Source: Prorocentrum cordatum | Lineage: Eukaryota > Sar > Dinophyceae > Prorocentrales > Prorocentraceae | Direction: 5' to 3' | Assembly: GCA_963575745.1 (NCBI GenBank) | Contig: CAUYUJ010000847.1 | Span: 20,001 to 84,000 of the forward strand | DNA: 64,000 nt | The notes under the pieces: generated by a model | Databases searched by the model: none | What the model was told of the DNA's origin: nothing | Seen by the model: only the letters and a program-made list of their open reading frames with translations | Shown: in pieces, positions 10,618 through 19,630 of the stretch | How positions within the stretch are numbered: position 1 is the stretch's first letter | Layout: each line of letters starts with the position of its first letter | Program-made: the position numbers and the translations under genes

Positions 10618-10693
10618 GGAAGCTCTACGAGTCTCCCGGCGGTAACCAAGGTTGACGGTTTACCGCCGGCGCCCAGTACCTCGTAGAGCTCTT
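10618..10693 (+). repeat. Dyad repeat, copy 11 (full)
   Basis: Complete outer and inner arms, loop AAGGTTGAC, followed by the YLVELFG-type segment. Confidence 0.85.
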
Positions 10694-11019
10694 CGGCGTC
10701 GGTGAGCAAGAGGAATTCCGGCGCGGGGTGGAGCTAGTTGGCTCACCCGGCCCGGCGGACAATGTGGTAACTTTTGATCGCTTTTGTTAAGATTTGAAAG
10801 ATATTGAACCATTCATTTCGAGAAAACAGATTTTTGCGCTAAGCATACGCATATAAGCTTTGTTCTCCGAGCAGCTCAGCTCTCCCGAGGGAGTTTTACT
10901 ATGGGTTCACTTCCCAGAACCGACCTAGTATTGACATCGAAAAATACAAAAATGAAGATTTCAAGAAAATCTTCTTCAAAGTTCTCTGCTTCGGTTCTAA
11001 GCACTCTAGTGCGTTCAAG
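10694..11019 (+). repeat. Spacer before cluster 1
   Basis: Spacer like 3,038-3,360, including 'cagctcagctctcccgagg' and the pre-dyad block 'ctctgcttcggttct'. The same text flanks cluster 2 (21,597-21,822), so clusters 1 and 2 occupy paralogous sites. Confidence 0.6.
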
Positions 11020-11051
11020 GAGCTCTGCGAGGTTCCCGGCGGTGACCAGGC
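11020..11051 (+). repeat. Dyad, left half, interrupted by cluster 1
   Basis: GAGCTCTGCGAGG, CCCGGCGGTGACC, then ACCAGGCTG, where dyad sequence stops and the element A 5' end begins. The right half of the dyad resumes only at 21,568. Confidence 0.85.
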
Positions 11052-11142
11052 TGCTGCTGTCCCTCCTCGGGGATCTCAGCGGTGGCCTGGCCCGTCGGGG
11101 GCCTCCTCAAGCCTGTCTCCTCAGGCTGCCCCCTGGGCGGCC

Positions 11143-12678
11143 GTGGGCGCGCGTGGGTGCGCGCTGGCCCATAAGTTCGTGTACTTCGTCGGCTGCAACC
11201 TCCTGGACGTGCTGCGCATAGGTCGCTGCATTTGTTCTCTGCTTGTGTTAGTGGGTGAGCCCACACGTGCCGCTGGAGGCGCAAGGCCGCTACCTGTTGC
11301 ACTTGTATCTCTGCTGTTTGCTTGTGATACTCTTGGGAGCCCAGCACTTACCAGTTTTGCTCTGGCAGTTGAGAAGGACGCTTTGACCGTTTTTGTTGCA
11401 GCAGATTTCATCACGTACCGGTTTTCACCTTCACGGGGTTGGGATAAGTTTCTTGAAGAACTCGAGGACGAACACTATCGTGATCTGGAGGCTAGTAGGT
11501 GCCCTACTTGTCGATCTTATCGGTATTCTACTTCCAGTTGTGGGCAGTGTGATCTTAAGAGGAAGATGGTTCCGACTTCTGATGATGATATGGGAACTGA
11601 GGGCAACGGAGAGAAGCGACAGAGGAAGCTCCTGGAAGATAGACGTCTTCTTGGAGATGCCGAGGGTGGTGGAGGAGGGGCAGCTAGTGGGAATGGAAGT
11701 GGTAGTAGTGGAGGAGGAGGAGGTGATGCTGGAGATCTGGCCACTATGCTCCGTGCACAGTTCGATGCCATGCGTGAAGATATGCAGAGGATGCTTATGC
11801 AGAACTCTGTTGACATCAAAGAGCAGATTCAAACGAGGGTATCAGAGCAGGTTGCCCCTATTGCTTCGTCGGTGCAGGAGATTCGTTCAGCTCAGGAGGC
11901 CCAGGCGAAAGAGATCAAAGCACTTCAGTCTCATATGAACTCTAGAGATCCCTGGGCAGATTCAGCTTCTCTTGGAGGTGCGTCTACTCGTGATTCTCGT
12001 ACTGCTGACTTCCAGAGGCCCTTTGTACCACATGTTCCGACTTGGATCCAGGTGAGCGGCTTCGCGCAAGAGGACCCCCGAAAGGTTGAAACTCGAGATA
12101 AGGCCAAGATCCAGGTCACCACGGTTAGGAACATGATAGGTAAGTTGTACACACTATCGCAAGCACGGGAGAGTGACGTTACCAAGATCTTCGACAGGGG
12201 TAGGACGGACGGGGATATCGCTTCCAATCGATTTGGTGTGACCAAGTTTCGCATATACTTCATGCCAGGGACTTCGAAAGAGACGGTCTGGGAAGTACGC
12301 AACGAGTGGGCCTCAGCTTGGTCCAATTCGTGCCCTGATCTGGTCGGTTGTCAGAATAGTTTTGGACCATACAAAGATCGACACCTCGGTTGGTTTGTCC
12401 AACCGGCACCACAGGACCGACGTAGAGTGGGGGAGACTCGCAAGGCGACTGCGATCTTTCATAAGCTCAAGACTGTTGCCACTGCTCTCATCACTTTTGA
12501 GCCTGAAGGGCCTGCAAAGGCTTGGGCATACCTGCAGAAGGATAGTCAGAGTGATAAAGTGTGTGTAGGTACGTGGACGGATACTGTGGGATGGAAGTTC
12601 GTTTCCGAGCGGGTCCAGCACATCGATCCAGATCTGGACTGCAAGACTTGGGAGAGGCAGGTGAATAGCAGCTCGTGA
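11143..12678 (+). CDS. Element A ORF1 (LINE nucleic-acid-binding protein)
   Basis: Open frame of 511 codons; the first ATG is codon 142 (11,566), and the start at 11,143 is GTG, so the N-terminal limit is unsure. Before that ATG, codons ~119-138 hold C-x2-C-x9-C-x2-C (CPTCRSY...CGQC), a possible zinc ribbon also present in element K. From 11,566: an acidic/basic linker with a glycine-serine run, a probable coiled coil (~codons 203-272, 'MREDMQRML', 'EIRSAQEAQAKEIKAL'), then a globular part opening PTWIQVSGF, with KFRIYFMPGTSKETVWEVR and a later TRKATAIFHKLK. By layout it resembles L1-type ORF1 proteins, which coat element RNA; that role is inferred. It ends in TGA-CGG, and the same frame continues into ORF2. 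Confidence 0.8.
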   Translation: MGARGCALAHKFVYFVGCNLLDVLRIGRCICSLLVLVGEPTRAAGGARPLPVALVSLLFACDTLGSPALTSFALAVEKDALTVFVAADFITYRFSPSRGWDKFLEELEDEHYRDLEASRCPTCRSYRYSTSSCGQCDLKRKMVPTSDDDMGTEGNGEKRQRKLLEDRRLLGDAEGGGGGAASGNGSGSSGGGGGDAGDLATMLRAQFDAMREDMQRMLMQNSVDIKEQIQTRVSEQVAPIASSVQEIRSAQEAQAKEIKALQSHMNSRDPWADSASLGGASTRDSRTADFQRPFVPHVPTWIQVSGFAQEDPRKVETRDKAKIQVTTVRNMIGKLYTLSQARESDVTKIFDRGRTDGDIASNRFGVTKFRIYFMPGTSKETVWEVRNEWASAWSNSCPDLVGCQNSFGPYKDRHLGWFVQPAPQDRRRVGETRKATAIFHKLKTVATALITFEPEGPAKAWAYLQKDSQSDKVCVGTWTDTVGWKFVSERVQHIDPDLDCKTWERQVNSSS

Positions 12679-12690
12679 CGGTGCCCAGCT
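12676..12690 (+). promoter_or_regulatory. ORF1/ORF2 stop junction TGA-CGG-TGC, candidate readthrough site
   Basis: The ORF1 stop is followed in the same frame by RCPAS, then GGWNVRRLG, the first strand of the endonuclease, with no ATG until 12,739. UGA-CGG is a known leaky stop context in several plant RNA viruses. Elements H (TGA-CGG-TGC) and J (TGA-CGA) show the same arrangement, G has TAG-GGG-TGC. Confidence 0.55.
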
Positions 12691-15600
12691 TCTGTTGGAG
12701 GTTGGAACGTTCGGAGGTTGGGAAGATACACCTCCGAGTGCATGAATCACATTGCCGAATTAAAGATTTCCATCGTCGGGGTCCAAGAGAGCCAGTTCTT
12801 ACATGACTTGGATCTTGCAGATGCGGGTTGGGATATACATCGCTCGGCAGATGAGGGGGAGAACGTGGGGAGACGGGCTGCCATCTTGTGCCGAGGTGTA
12901 TGGAGACATCTGCTTATCGATGTTGTGTGTGGTCGCCGCTGGGTCACAGGGGTGCACAGGGTGAAGCACGCCGTTCTCCTGAAGGGTTTCTTGCTAGTTT
13001 CAAGCTCTATACGGACGTGTTATCGGATCTTGTTGCACATGTCTCTGCGGCCAAAAAGCGATTTCACATTGAGGAGGTTGTTATCTCGGCTGACGCCAAC
13101 GTGGAGGTTTTCCCGCACCACAGGATCAATGGGGTGGAGGTTACGGGGGAGGCGGTGAATGGGCCTATACGTAAGAGGGGGAGGTCTAGTGGAGGTGACG
13201 AAAGTAGAGCCAACAGGATGAGGGAGATGTACTCGGGGGCCTTTCTGAAGACCATGGGGGCCCTCAAGTTGCAGCTAGCCAACACTTTTGGGAATCGTCA
13301 GCCTACTTGGAGACACAATTCGAGCACATACGAGCACGTCTATGATTATCTTGCGGTCCCAGCTTCTTGGATGACTCCAGAGGTGACTTGTTCTTGGGTT
13401 GTGCCGTCCCAGGTCCCACGGTCGGAGGCGACGGAGAGGACGTTTAGCGATCACAAGCTCTTGTGTGCCGAGATGCCTGCCCAGCATGCTCAGTTGAGGT
13501 ATCGACGTCGGCCTCAGCTCAAGACCTGGAAGCTTCAGCCAGGGTTCGAGCTCCAGCAGACAGCCGGCTTGGAGAGAGCGATTTGCCAGCCCGAGCTCGT
13601 GAATCAGATCCACACGGATGTAGGTTTTGAGGTCATGACACAGAGTATACTTGAGGGTGCCAGGGAGACTTTGGATATCTCCCGTTCCCGTGGCCAGCCT
13701 GTTTCAGACTATCCCAGATATTCGGAGGAGGATTTACTGATAAAGGAGGAGTTCTTTAAGGTCAGGAAGAGGTGGAGGGTGGCACGATATGGCGGGGCTA
13801 ACGTGGGACAGGAGGAGTACGAGAGAGTCCAGGAGGAATACAAGGGGACAGCCAGGAGGTGGCGTCGAGTACGTAAGCGTCATGATCGTGCATGTGAGCT
13901 TTACCGTATTCGTGATGGTGTCCGTCGTAGGCCTGTTATTACGCACATGTATGTTGACGGGGTCCTCACGCGTGACCAGGAGAAGTGGATTGAGGGCCTT
14001 CGGCGTCATGGGCTCCTGAGGTACTCTAGCGATCCCCACCGACAGGACACCAACGCGTGCTTGGATGAGCTTAAGAACCAGTGTAAGGCCCTGCGAGACT
14101 CTGGAGAGCCCCACCGCAACCCGATCAACATGGGTCTCTTGCTGGAGGCACGGTCTAGACTCAGGGAAGGACGGGCAACAGGTGCAGACGGGGTGACGTC
14201 ATCGGTGCTCAAAGCATTGCCATGGGAAGCCCTCCGACACATACTTACCTTATTCCGTTTGCTGTATGATCAGAAACATGTTTCACCGAAGTCCTGGAGA
14301 GAGATCTTGGTATGCTTGATGCCTAAGAATCCCAAGGCTCGTGATTTTGAAGAAACGCGGGCCCTCTCACTTCTTTCTCATTTTGGTAAGTGGTATAGCA
14401 GTTGTCTTTGTGTACTTCTAGAGCACCGCGTTCGGCAGGCTGCACCGCCAGGTTGCAACTTATATGGCTTTATTGCGGGGCACAAATGTTATGAGGTCAC
14501 GGCCCCCCTCAAACGTCTTGCTCAACACGGCGTTGTGTGGGGGAAGGAGGAGGGTCTTTATCTTGCAAGTGCTGATATTGAAAAGGCGTTTGACAATTTC
14601 ACGGTGAGATGTGCAGCAGAGGCGCTTTTATTCCATCATGTCCATCCTGCCCTTGTGTATGCTGTCTTTGAGAGTTATGCTTGTAATACGGCAGAGATCA
14701 GCTTCCAACAGTGTTCTACGACCATCTCGTGGGATACGTGCATACGTACAGGTTCCTTGGAGGCGCCTCTGCTATTTGTTGCCCAGACACTTCGTATGCT
14801 TGCACCAGTGACGGCAGGTTGGAGGCAGTCTGGATACGGCGTCAGGCTCACTGATGAGGCATCTAATCTCCTGGTCAACCACTGGTTGTGGGCAGACAAT
14901 ATTTTGCTGGCAGCAGCTTCCAGGCGAGAATTGACTCATATGCTCGAGGACTTGACTGGGGTCCTCCACCGCTTCGGGTTCAACTGGAAAGCATCTTCGA
15001 TGGAGTTTTTGGCTTGTGGAGTCCAAGGTCCATTGCAGGATATCCGCCTGCCTGTACCGGGTCTCCTGCCTACTGAGATGGGTAGGAAGCGTTCTCGTGG
15101 GGCTTCCCAGAGCGCCGCAGGCCCGTCGGAGGAGATGATAGTGAGGCAGGTGGAGAGGATGGAGGTTCTTGGCACGCTATTGGACGTACGATTTCAGGAT
15201 CATGACGACATTAAGCACCGACTGGAGAAGGCACGGCGGGTCTTCATGAGTGAGATTTCTTTTTACTCGTCGCCCGTGGTTCCGCTTCGTTGTAAGTTTC
15301 AGCGTTATGATAGCAGGGTCAGAAGTTGCTTTCTATACGGATTGGAGGGTACGACTCTGGATTCGAGTAGTCTCCAACAGATACATGCAGCTGAAGGCAA
15401 CTTCTTGTCCACCATGAGACGTCTCAAAAAGAAGATCACGGAGTCCTGGGGAGAGTACTGGGGCAGGAGGATTAAGGGTGGCCGTCGCTTATTGAAGTGG
15501 GCCCGTAAGCCTTCGATGGTCCAGCTCGCCCTTCATCGCCAGTGGCTCTTCGCCAAACATGTTGTGAGCACAATCCATGAGGAACATAGTCGGGTGGATG

Positions 15601-16889
15601 AGGACGCACTCAGCCAGGGCATTCTTTATCATGAGCCACGAGATCCTGATATTTTTGGTGGTTCGCAGCGTTTCTTGGAGTTATCGGTTCCCTCGCCTAC
15701 CCCGAATGCCAGACAGCTCAACAGTTCGTGTAGGAGAAAGGCACAGAGCGCATCCTCCTTGGAAAGTAGGTCAGTTCGCAGACGTATTTCGGAGAACACG
15801 GCATATGAACATCATGATTCACAACATGTACATGAGCCTGTTCGTAAGCGGGTACGCCATACCTATGCACGGGAGGAGGAAGGAGGATTGCCCACTGCCA
15901 GTATGCAGAGCGCCTTGACGATGATGCACGCGTCGGGGGAGTGGACTGAGCAGCGTGACGTGCATGTTAGAGCTCTCCCTGGGGGCCGAAGGTTTACTAG
16001 AGCCTGTCGTCATCGAGTCTTGACGGGACTCAGGCCTTGGTTCGAGGTCTTCGAGCACACGCACGGGGTTCATTGGGATCGCACGATGGTCTGGAATGAA
16101 ACTGGCTGGCGTTCTTTCCTGGTGGGTACCCTGGCCGCCCTGGACTTGGATGATCTTCTCGAGTTCTGCCTTCTTCGGGATCCCTTCACGGGTGAGTTCA
16201 AGCAGGAGGAGGAGGGGGAGGAGAAGTCTGAGGAGCAGCAACGACGGGAAAATGAACGGGTGGCGAAACGACTGGCCGCGATAAATGATGACGAAACCAC
16301 ATGGCGTGGGGAAGGGGGTGGATATGGCTTGGAGCTCCGTGGGGATAGCCAGTGTGTTGTGCGCTGGCTTAATGGAAGATATCGCTGCCATAATGAAGTA
16401 TACCGCCGCACGATCAAGGGTATGCAGAACCGCCTTCACAGAATGAGTGAGGACCATCATCTTGTCACGGCTGAAGTGGGAAGGGATATGTGGAAATGGG
16501 TGTATAGGGAGGGCAACGATGAGGCGGACTATGAGACACATCTTGCACGTGAGGGTAAAGTAACTCCTGATGTTCGTTGGAATCATAACATTCTTTATCA
16601 TATTAGATCGGGTCATTATATTGTTCGTGCACTTAGAGGAGCTTTTGACGGTGGGCGGTGTGAGCGTGGCACCTCGTGTGGCTGGGTTATGGATGCTTAT
16701 CTTGTTCCCTCTCTTCCTCCTCACCAGCTTCCCCCTGGACTTGTGCAGGGAGGATGGCACCCTGGAGTTGGCCGCAGAGGTTTCATGATCCCTAGCCATT
16801 GCACGATCACACAGGCTGAGTTGGCAGCTGCACATTCTCTTCTCAGTGGCATTGCCGAGATGTGTATACACGTACAGCTTGGCAGGTGA
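12679..16889 (+). CDS. Element A ORF2: endonuclease, reverse transcriptase, permuted RNase H
   Basis: The frame continues from the ORF1 stop; around 13,005 a one-base shift moves the rest into the frame opening at 12,888. EEP endonuclease: WNVRRLG, catalytic VGVQESQFL, ISADANVEV (usual GDFN), YDYLAV and FSDHKLL. Reverse transcriptase: ATGADGV, ALSLLSHFGKWYSS, motif A SADIEKAFDN (~14,570), motif B RTGSLEAPLLF, motif C LWADNILL (~14,884) where YADD is usual. C-terminal RNase H motifs occur as GDSQCVV (~16,342), REGNDEAD (~16,507), GAFDGG (~16,641), TQAELAAAH (~16,808): the order of a circularly permuted fold. The enzyme would nick the target and copy element RNA there (target-primed reverse transcription). 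One frameshift makes this copy probably inactive. Confidence 0.85.
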
Positions 16890-17119
16890 TTGTTTGTGTA
16901 TTATATCTGCACAGCTCCGCTGTTGTAAGATACATGCTTAGCCCCACTGTTTTTGATGTGTGTATATTCCTGTGCAGCTACGCTGTTGCATCATATCTGC
17001 ACAGCTACGCTGACTTGTATATCGCACAGCTCCGCTGTTAGTGCTTAGGTTGCCTGTAGGTAATCCTACCGCTGGCCCTGCCCCCTAAGGGGGCTCGAAT
17101 CGGGCCCCGCAGACCGCAG
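16890..17119 (+). other. Element A 3' UTR with mini-hairpins and tail
   Basis: Contains four copies of a small palindrome of the form CAGC-TNC-GCTG (near 16,910, 16,976, 17,002 and 17,029), then a larger stem around CCCCCTAAGGGGG with flanking GGCCC / GGGCC (17,074-17,106), then the tail CGCAGACCGCAG. The same mini-hairpins are in B, C and E, so these elements share a 3' signal, presumably read by the reverse transcriptase. Confidence 0.7.
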
Positions 17120-17320
17120 ACCAGGTTGTCGCTGTCCCTCCTCGGGGATCTCAGCGGTGGCCTGGCCCGTCGGGGGCCTCCTCAAGCCTGTCTCCTCAGG
17201 CTGCCCCCTGGGCGGCCGTGTGCGCGCGGGCGGGCCGTGCGATGGCGGCTTGAGCAGCTCTTGTCTCTGCAGTGGGTGGAGTCAGATTTGTTGTGTGAGT
17301 ACCCCTTGCTGTGTGGTGCC

Positions 17321-18178
17321 ATGACAACGCAATTTTGTACCTCGTCGACTTCTACTTTGCATGCCATCTCCTATCCCGTTTCTTCTTCCCCATCCTCGTC
17401 GTGGCGGCGGAGAGCGAGAAGGCTGAGACTCGCCATGTTTCGACAAGCCCTCTTTGACATCCGTACTCTGCAGTGCGTTCCAGTGGGGATGCAGTCTTCA
17501 GAGGTGGTGCAGTCTCCAGCCGTGGTGCAATCTCCAGAGATCCGTGTGCTAGAGGCTCTGGGTGTGATGACTGAGTCTTTCGAGGGAGTTGCTAAACCCG
17601 ATGGGCTAACTGATCGTGGGAAAGCTTTCTCGTCCTATTCTGTTGCTTGTTCTCCAGATGCGGTGCAGTCTCCAGATGGTGTGCTGGGTTCTGTTTCTTT
17701 TCTTGCTGGTGTTCAGGATGAGGAGTTGCAGGGCGAGGAGTTGCATAATGAGGATTTGCAGAGTGAGGAGGTGCTGAATGAGCAGTTGCCCTATTCTCAG
17801 CATACTGTTTCTTTTGATTCCAGCTCTGAAGTTTGCCGCGCTTCATCTCCGGACGCTCCGTCGGATTGTCTTGGGAAGGCTGGGCAGGAAGATCTTAAGG
17901 TGTGGAAGGAGGTGGAGGAGTCTCCTGATGTGGTGCAGCCTCGAGATGTGCTACAGTCTTCGGAGGGTGTGCTGCAGTCGATACTGGTTTCTGTCTCTAT
18001 TGACCCTGCGGTTCTGAATGAAGATTGGCAGGAAAATCTTAAGAAGGTGATGGGCGATGAGGTCGAGCATGTTCAGCCTGATTCTGCGGTTGACTGGAGC
18101 TCTTCAGTAACTAACAACAACAAAAACTCGGAAGTGGTTTCTGTTTCTGTTGATCCAGGTGTTCTGAAAGAGGAGTAG
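17321..18178 (+). CDS. Element B hypothetical protein 1
   Basis: Unrecognised product of ~285 residues from the first ATG (the frame is open from 17,126). The middle is rich in S, V, Q, E and D, with recurring phrases such as VVQSPAVVQSP and a run of 15-base repeats at 17,723-17,797 (EELQGEELHNEDLQ-type). SVSIDPAVLNEDWQENLKK and SVSVDPGVLKEE are related halves, suggesting internal duplication. No catalytic or binding motif is recognised. It ends just before a second frame carrying the same 15-base repeat. Confidence 0.45.
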   Translation: MTTQFCTSSTSTLHAISYPVSSSPSSSWRRRARRLRLAMFRQALFDIRTLQCVPVGMQSSEVVQSPAVVQSPEIRVLEALGVMTESFEGVAKPDGLTDRGKAFSSYSVACSPDAVQSPDGVLGSVSFLAGVQDEELQGEELHNEDLQSEEVLNEQLPYSQHTVSFDSSSEVCRASSPDAPSDCLGKAGQEDLKVWKEVEESPDVVQPRDVLQSSEGVLQSILVSVSIDPAVLNEDWQENLKKVMGDEVEHVQPDSAVDWSSSVTNNNKNSEVVSVSVDPGVLKEE

Positions 18179-18190
18179 CATGATGAGGAG

Positions 18191-18541
18191 TTGCAGGGTG
18201 AGGAGTTGCAGAATGAGGAGTTGCGGAATGAGCAGTTGCATTGTTCTCATTATAAAGATTCTATGACTTCACACCCTGGGAGTTCAACGACTGGGAGTTT
18301 ATCTAATGCAGTTGTGAGTTCAGCAGTGACGGAGGACGAGTGTCAAGCTGCCAGGGACTGGGCCCTTGCCGGTGTCGATGTCAGTGCTCTTTGGCGTGAG
18401 CTACACCGACTCCCGACACAGGAGTGTCAGCGAGGACTGAGGCTCTTCATGCATACAGGCTGCAATTGGGAATTAAAAGTTCCGAGGAGGATGATTCGCA
18501 ACAAGGGGGTCCTCAGAGTTCTACTTCCAGGAGTGCATTGA
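18191..18541 (+). CDS. Element B hypothetical protein 2 (or frameshifted continuation)
   Basis: Frame of 116 codons opening in 15-base repeats (GEELQNEELRNEQL) like those in the preceding frame, so a frameshift or stop may have split one protein; the start here is a non-ATG codon. The C-terminal part (CQAARDWALAGVDVSALWREL, then LRLFMHTGCNW) reads as a compact helical region but matches no family I know. Confidence 0.35.
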   Translation: MQGEELQNEELRNEQLHCSHYKDSMTSHPGSSTTGSLSNAVVSSAVTEDECQAARDWALAGVDVSALWRELHRLPTQECQRGLRLFMHTGCNWELKVPRRMIRNKGVLRVLLPGVH

Positions 18542-18817
18542 CGCGGAGCGGCAAGAAGCATCGGAAACGGCACAGATGATGCACATGTGATTGATCCTGC
18601 ACGCTTGATTTGTCATTGCGTTGCCTTTCTTCATGCCTGTGTGTGTTGTCGTGCTGCGCGTGTGTTGAATAAGAGCTTCGCTTGATCCCTCAAAGTAGGT
18701 CATTCGTTGCTTCCTTGATTTGAGTGCTCATTGACCTTTGAACGTGACTTTCCGTGATTTGTCACGTGGTGCCTCAAAGTAGGCCTTTGATCTAGTCGAC
18801 ACTACACTGCTTTTATT

Positions 18818-19076
18818 TTCAGTGGTGCTCAGACGGTAATCGCTATATGTGGTTACTGCATGGTCTCGCACTGCTTTGCTTCCCTCTTTCTATTTTTATT
18901 TGTCTTCTCGTGTATTGGCAGTCTTGGGAATATTTGTACAGCTTCGCTGTTTGATGCACCTCTGCTTTAATCTTTGCAGCTTCGCTGTCTTCCTGTACAG
19001 CTTCGCTGTTTAGGTTCTTTGTGTTTAGGCCTGCTCCCGTGGGAGCTCGAACCGGCCTTCGCAAAAGACGCAAAAG
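18818..19076 (+). other. Element B 3' UTR: hairpin unit and mini-hairpins
   Basis: One copy of a ~57-base imperfect hairpin (AGTGGTGCTCAGACGGTAAT ... ATGGTCTCGCACTGC, 18,822-18,878), then CAGCTTCGCTG palindromes near 18,938, 18,978 and 18,998, then the GCTCCC/GGGAGC stem and A-rich tail. The same set appears, multiplied, in C and E. Confidence 0.7.
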
Positions 19077-19143
19077 ACCAGGTTGCTGCTGTCCCTCCTC
19101 GGGGAGCTCAGCGGCGGCCTGGCCCGTCGGGGGCCTCCTCGAG

Positions 19144-19156
19144 CCGCATTGTGCGG
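19144..19156 (+). promoter_or_regulatory. 5' UTR hairpin CCGCA-TTG-TGCGG (element C)
   Basis: Small stem with loop TTG near the 5' end. Elements G, J and K have the same loop with different but still paired stems, which suggests selection on an RNA structure. Confidence 0.6.
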
Positions 19157-19630
19157 ACAGGTTTTCTGTGCACACACGTATCGTACTCCACTGTGCATCT
19201 CGTGTACGGGCCGTCCCATATCTTCGGGTACTTCGTCGGCTGCGACGACCTCCTCTCCGTGGGCCTACAGACGATAGGTGCCAGGTTCTCTGTTGTGTCA
19301 AGCGAGACAGCTCCTATTGGAGCAGGTTCATAGGCCGCTTGCTTTGATTGTGCTCGCTGCATTTGTTATCTTGTACTTCCTTGCCGCTTGCTTTGTACTT
19401 CTTGCATTGTCTGCTTGTGATTTGCCTTCTACTTGTTGAGCGAATCCACGTTTCATTTATGGATTTTGTTTCATCTGAATTGTCAGGCACGGATTTTGTA
19501 GCTTCAGACTGGACAGATACGGCGTTGTTTACTTCCGAGTTTCTCGCTGCTCGGTTGTCTACGCTCGAAGTGTGTGTTAGTGATCTATATTGCCGTGTTC
19601 TCCCTTCGTACGGATGTGAGTCTCGCCTGC

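Larger units (their letters stand above)
11052..17119 (+). mobile_element. Element A: nearly full-length LINE
   Basis: A ~6.07 kb non-LTR retrotransposon. It begins right after the dyad loop with a block (CTGTCCCTCCTCGGGG) shared with B, C and E, carries ORF1 and ORF2 on the plus strand, and ends in a hairpin-bearing 3' UTR with a CGCAGACCGCAG tail. No LTRs, integrase or protease are seen. The next nine bases (17,120-17,128) are ACCAGGTTG and lead straight into element B. The only clear lesion is one frameshift near 13,005 in the endonuclease. APE-type endonuclease plus reverse transcriptase plus RNase H places it among the endonuclease-bearing LINEs. Confidence 0.88.
17129..19076 (+). mobile_element. 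Element B: non-autonomous retroelement
   Basis: About 1.95 kb between two ACCAGGTTG junctions (17,120-17,128 and 19,077-19,085). The first ~110 bases match the 5' end of A; the 3' end shares the CAGCTTCGCTG mini-hairpins, a GCTCCCGTGGGAGC stem and a CGCAAAAGACGCAAAAG tail. Between them lie two unrecognised open frames and no reverse transcriptase. It looks like a passenger moved by the LINE machinery. Confidence 0.75.

Noticed and set aside
1-11000. CRISPR-like regular repeats
   Set aside because: The ~178-base monomers are tandem with no unique spacers, and the setting is eukaryotic; dyads are irregularly spaced.
15819-16871. Minus-strand 350-codon frame within element A ORF2
   Set aside because: Antisense shadow of the RNase H region, which carries recognisable motifs on the plus strand.
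17074-17110. tRNA-like T-arm (GGCTCGAAT...) at LINE 3' ends
   Set aside because: Resembles a B box, but no A box, anticodon stem or acceptor stem can be placed; it is explained as part of the element's terminal stem-loop.
11052-17119. LTR retrotransposon
   Set aside because: No long terminal repeats, integrase or protease; the ACCAGGTTG repeats at the ends are short target duplications.
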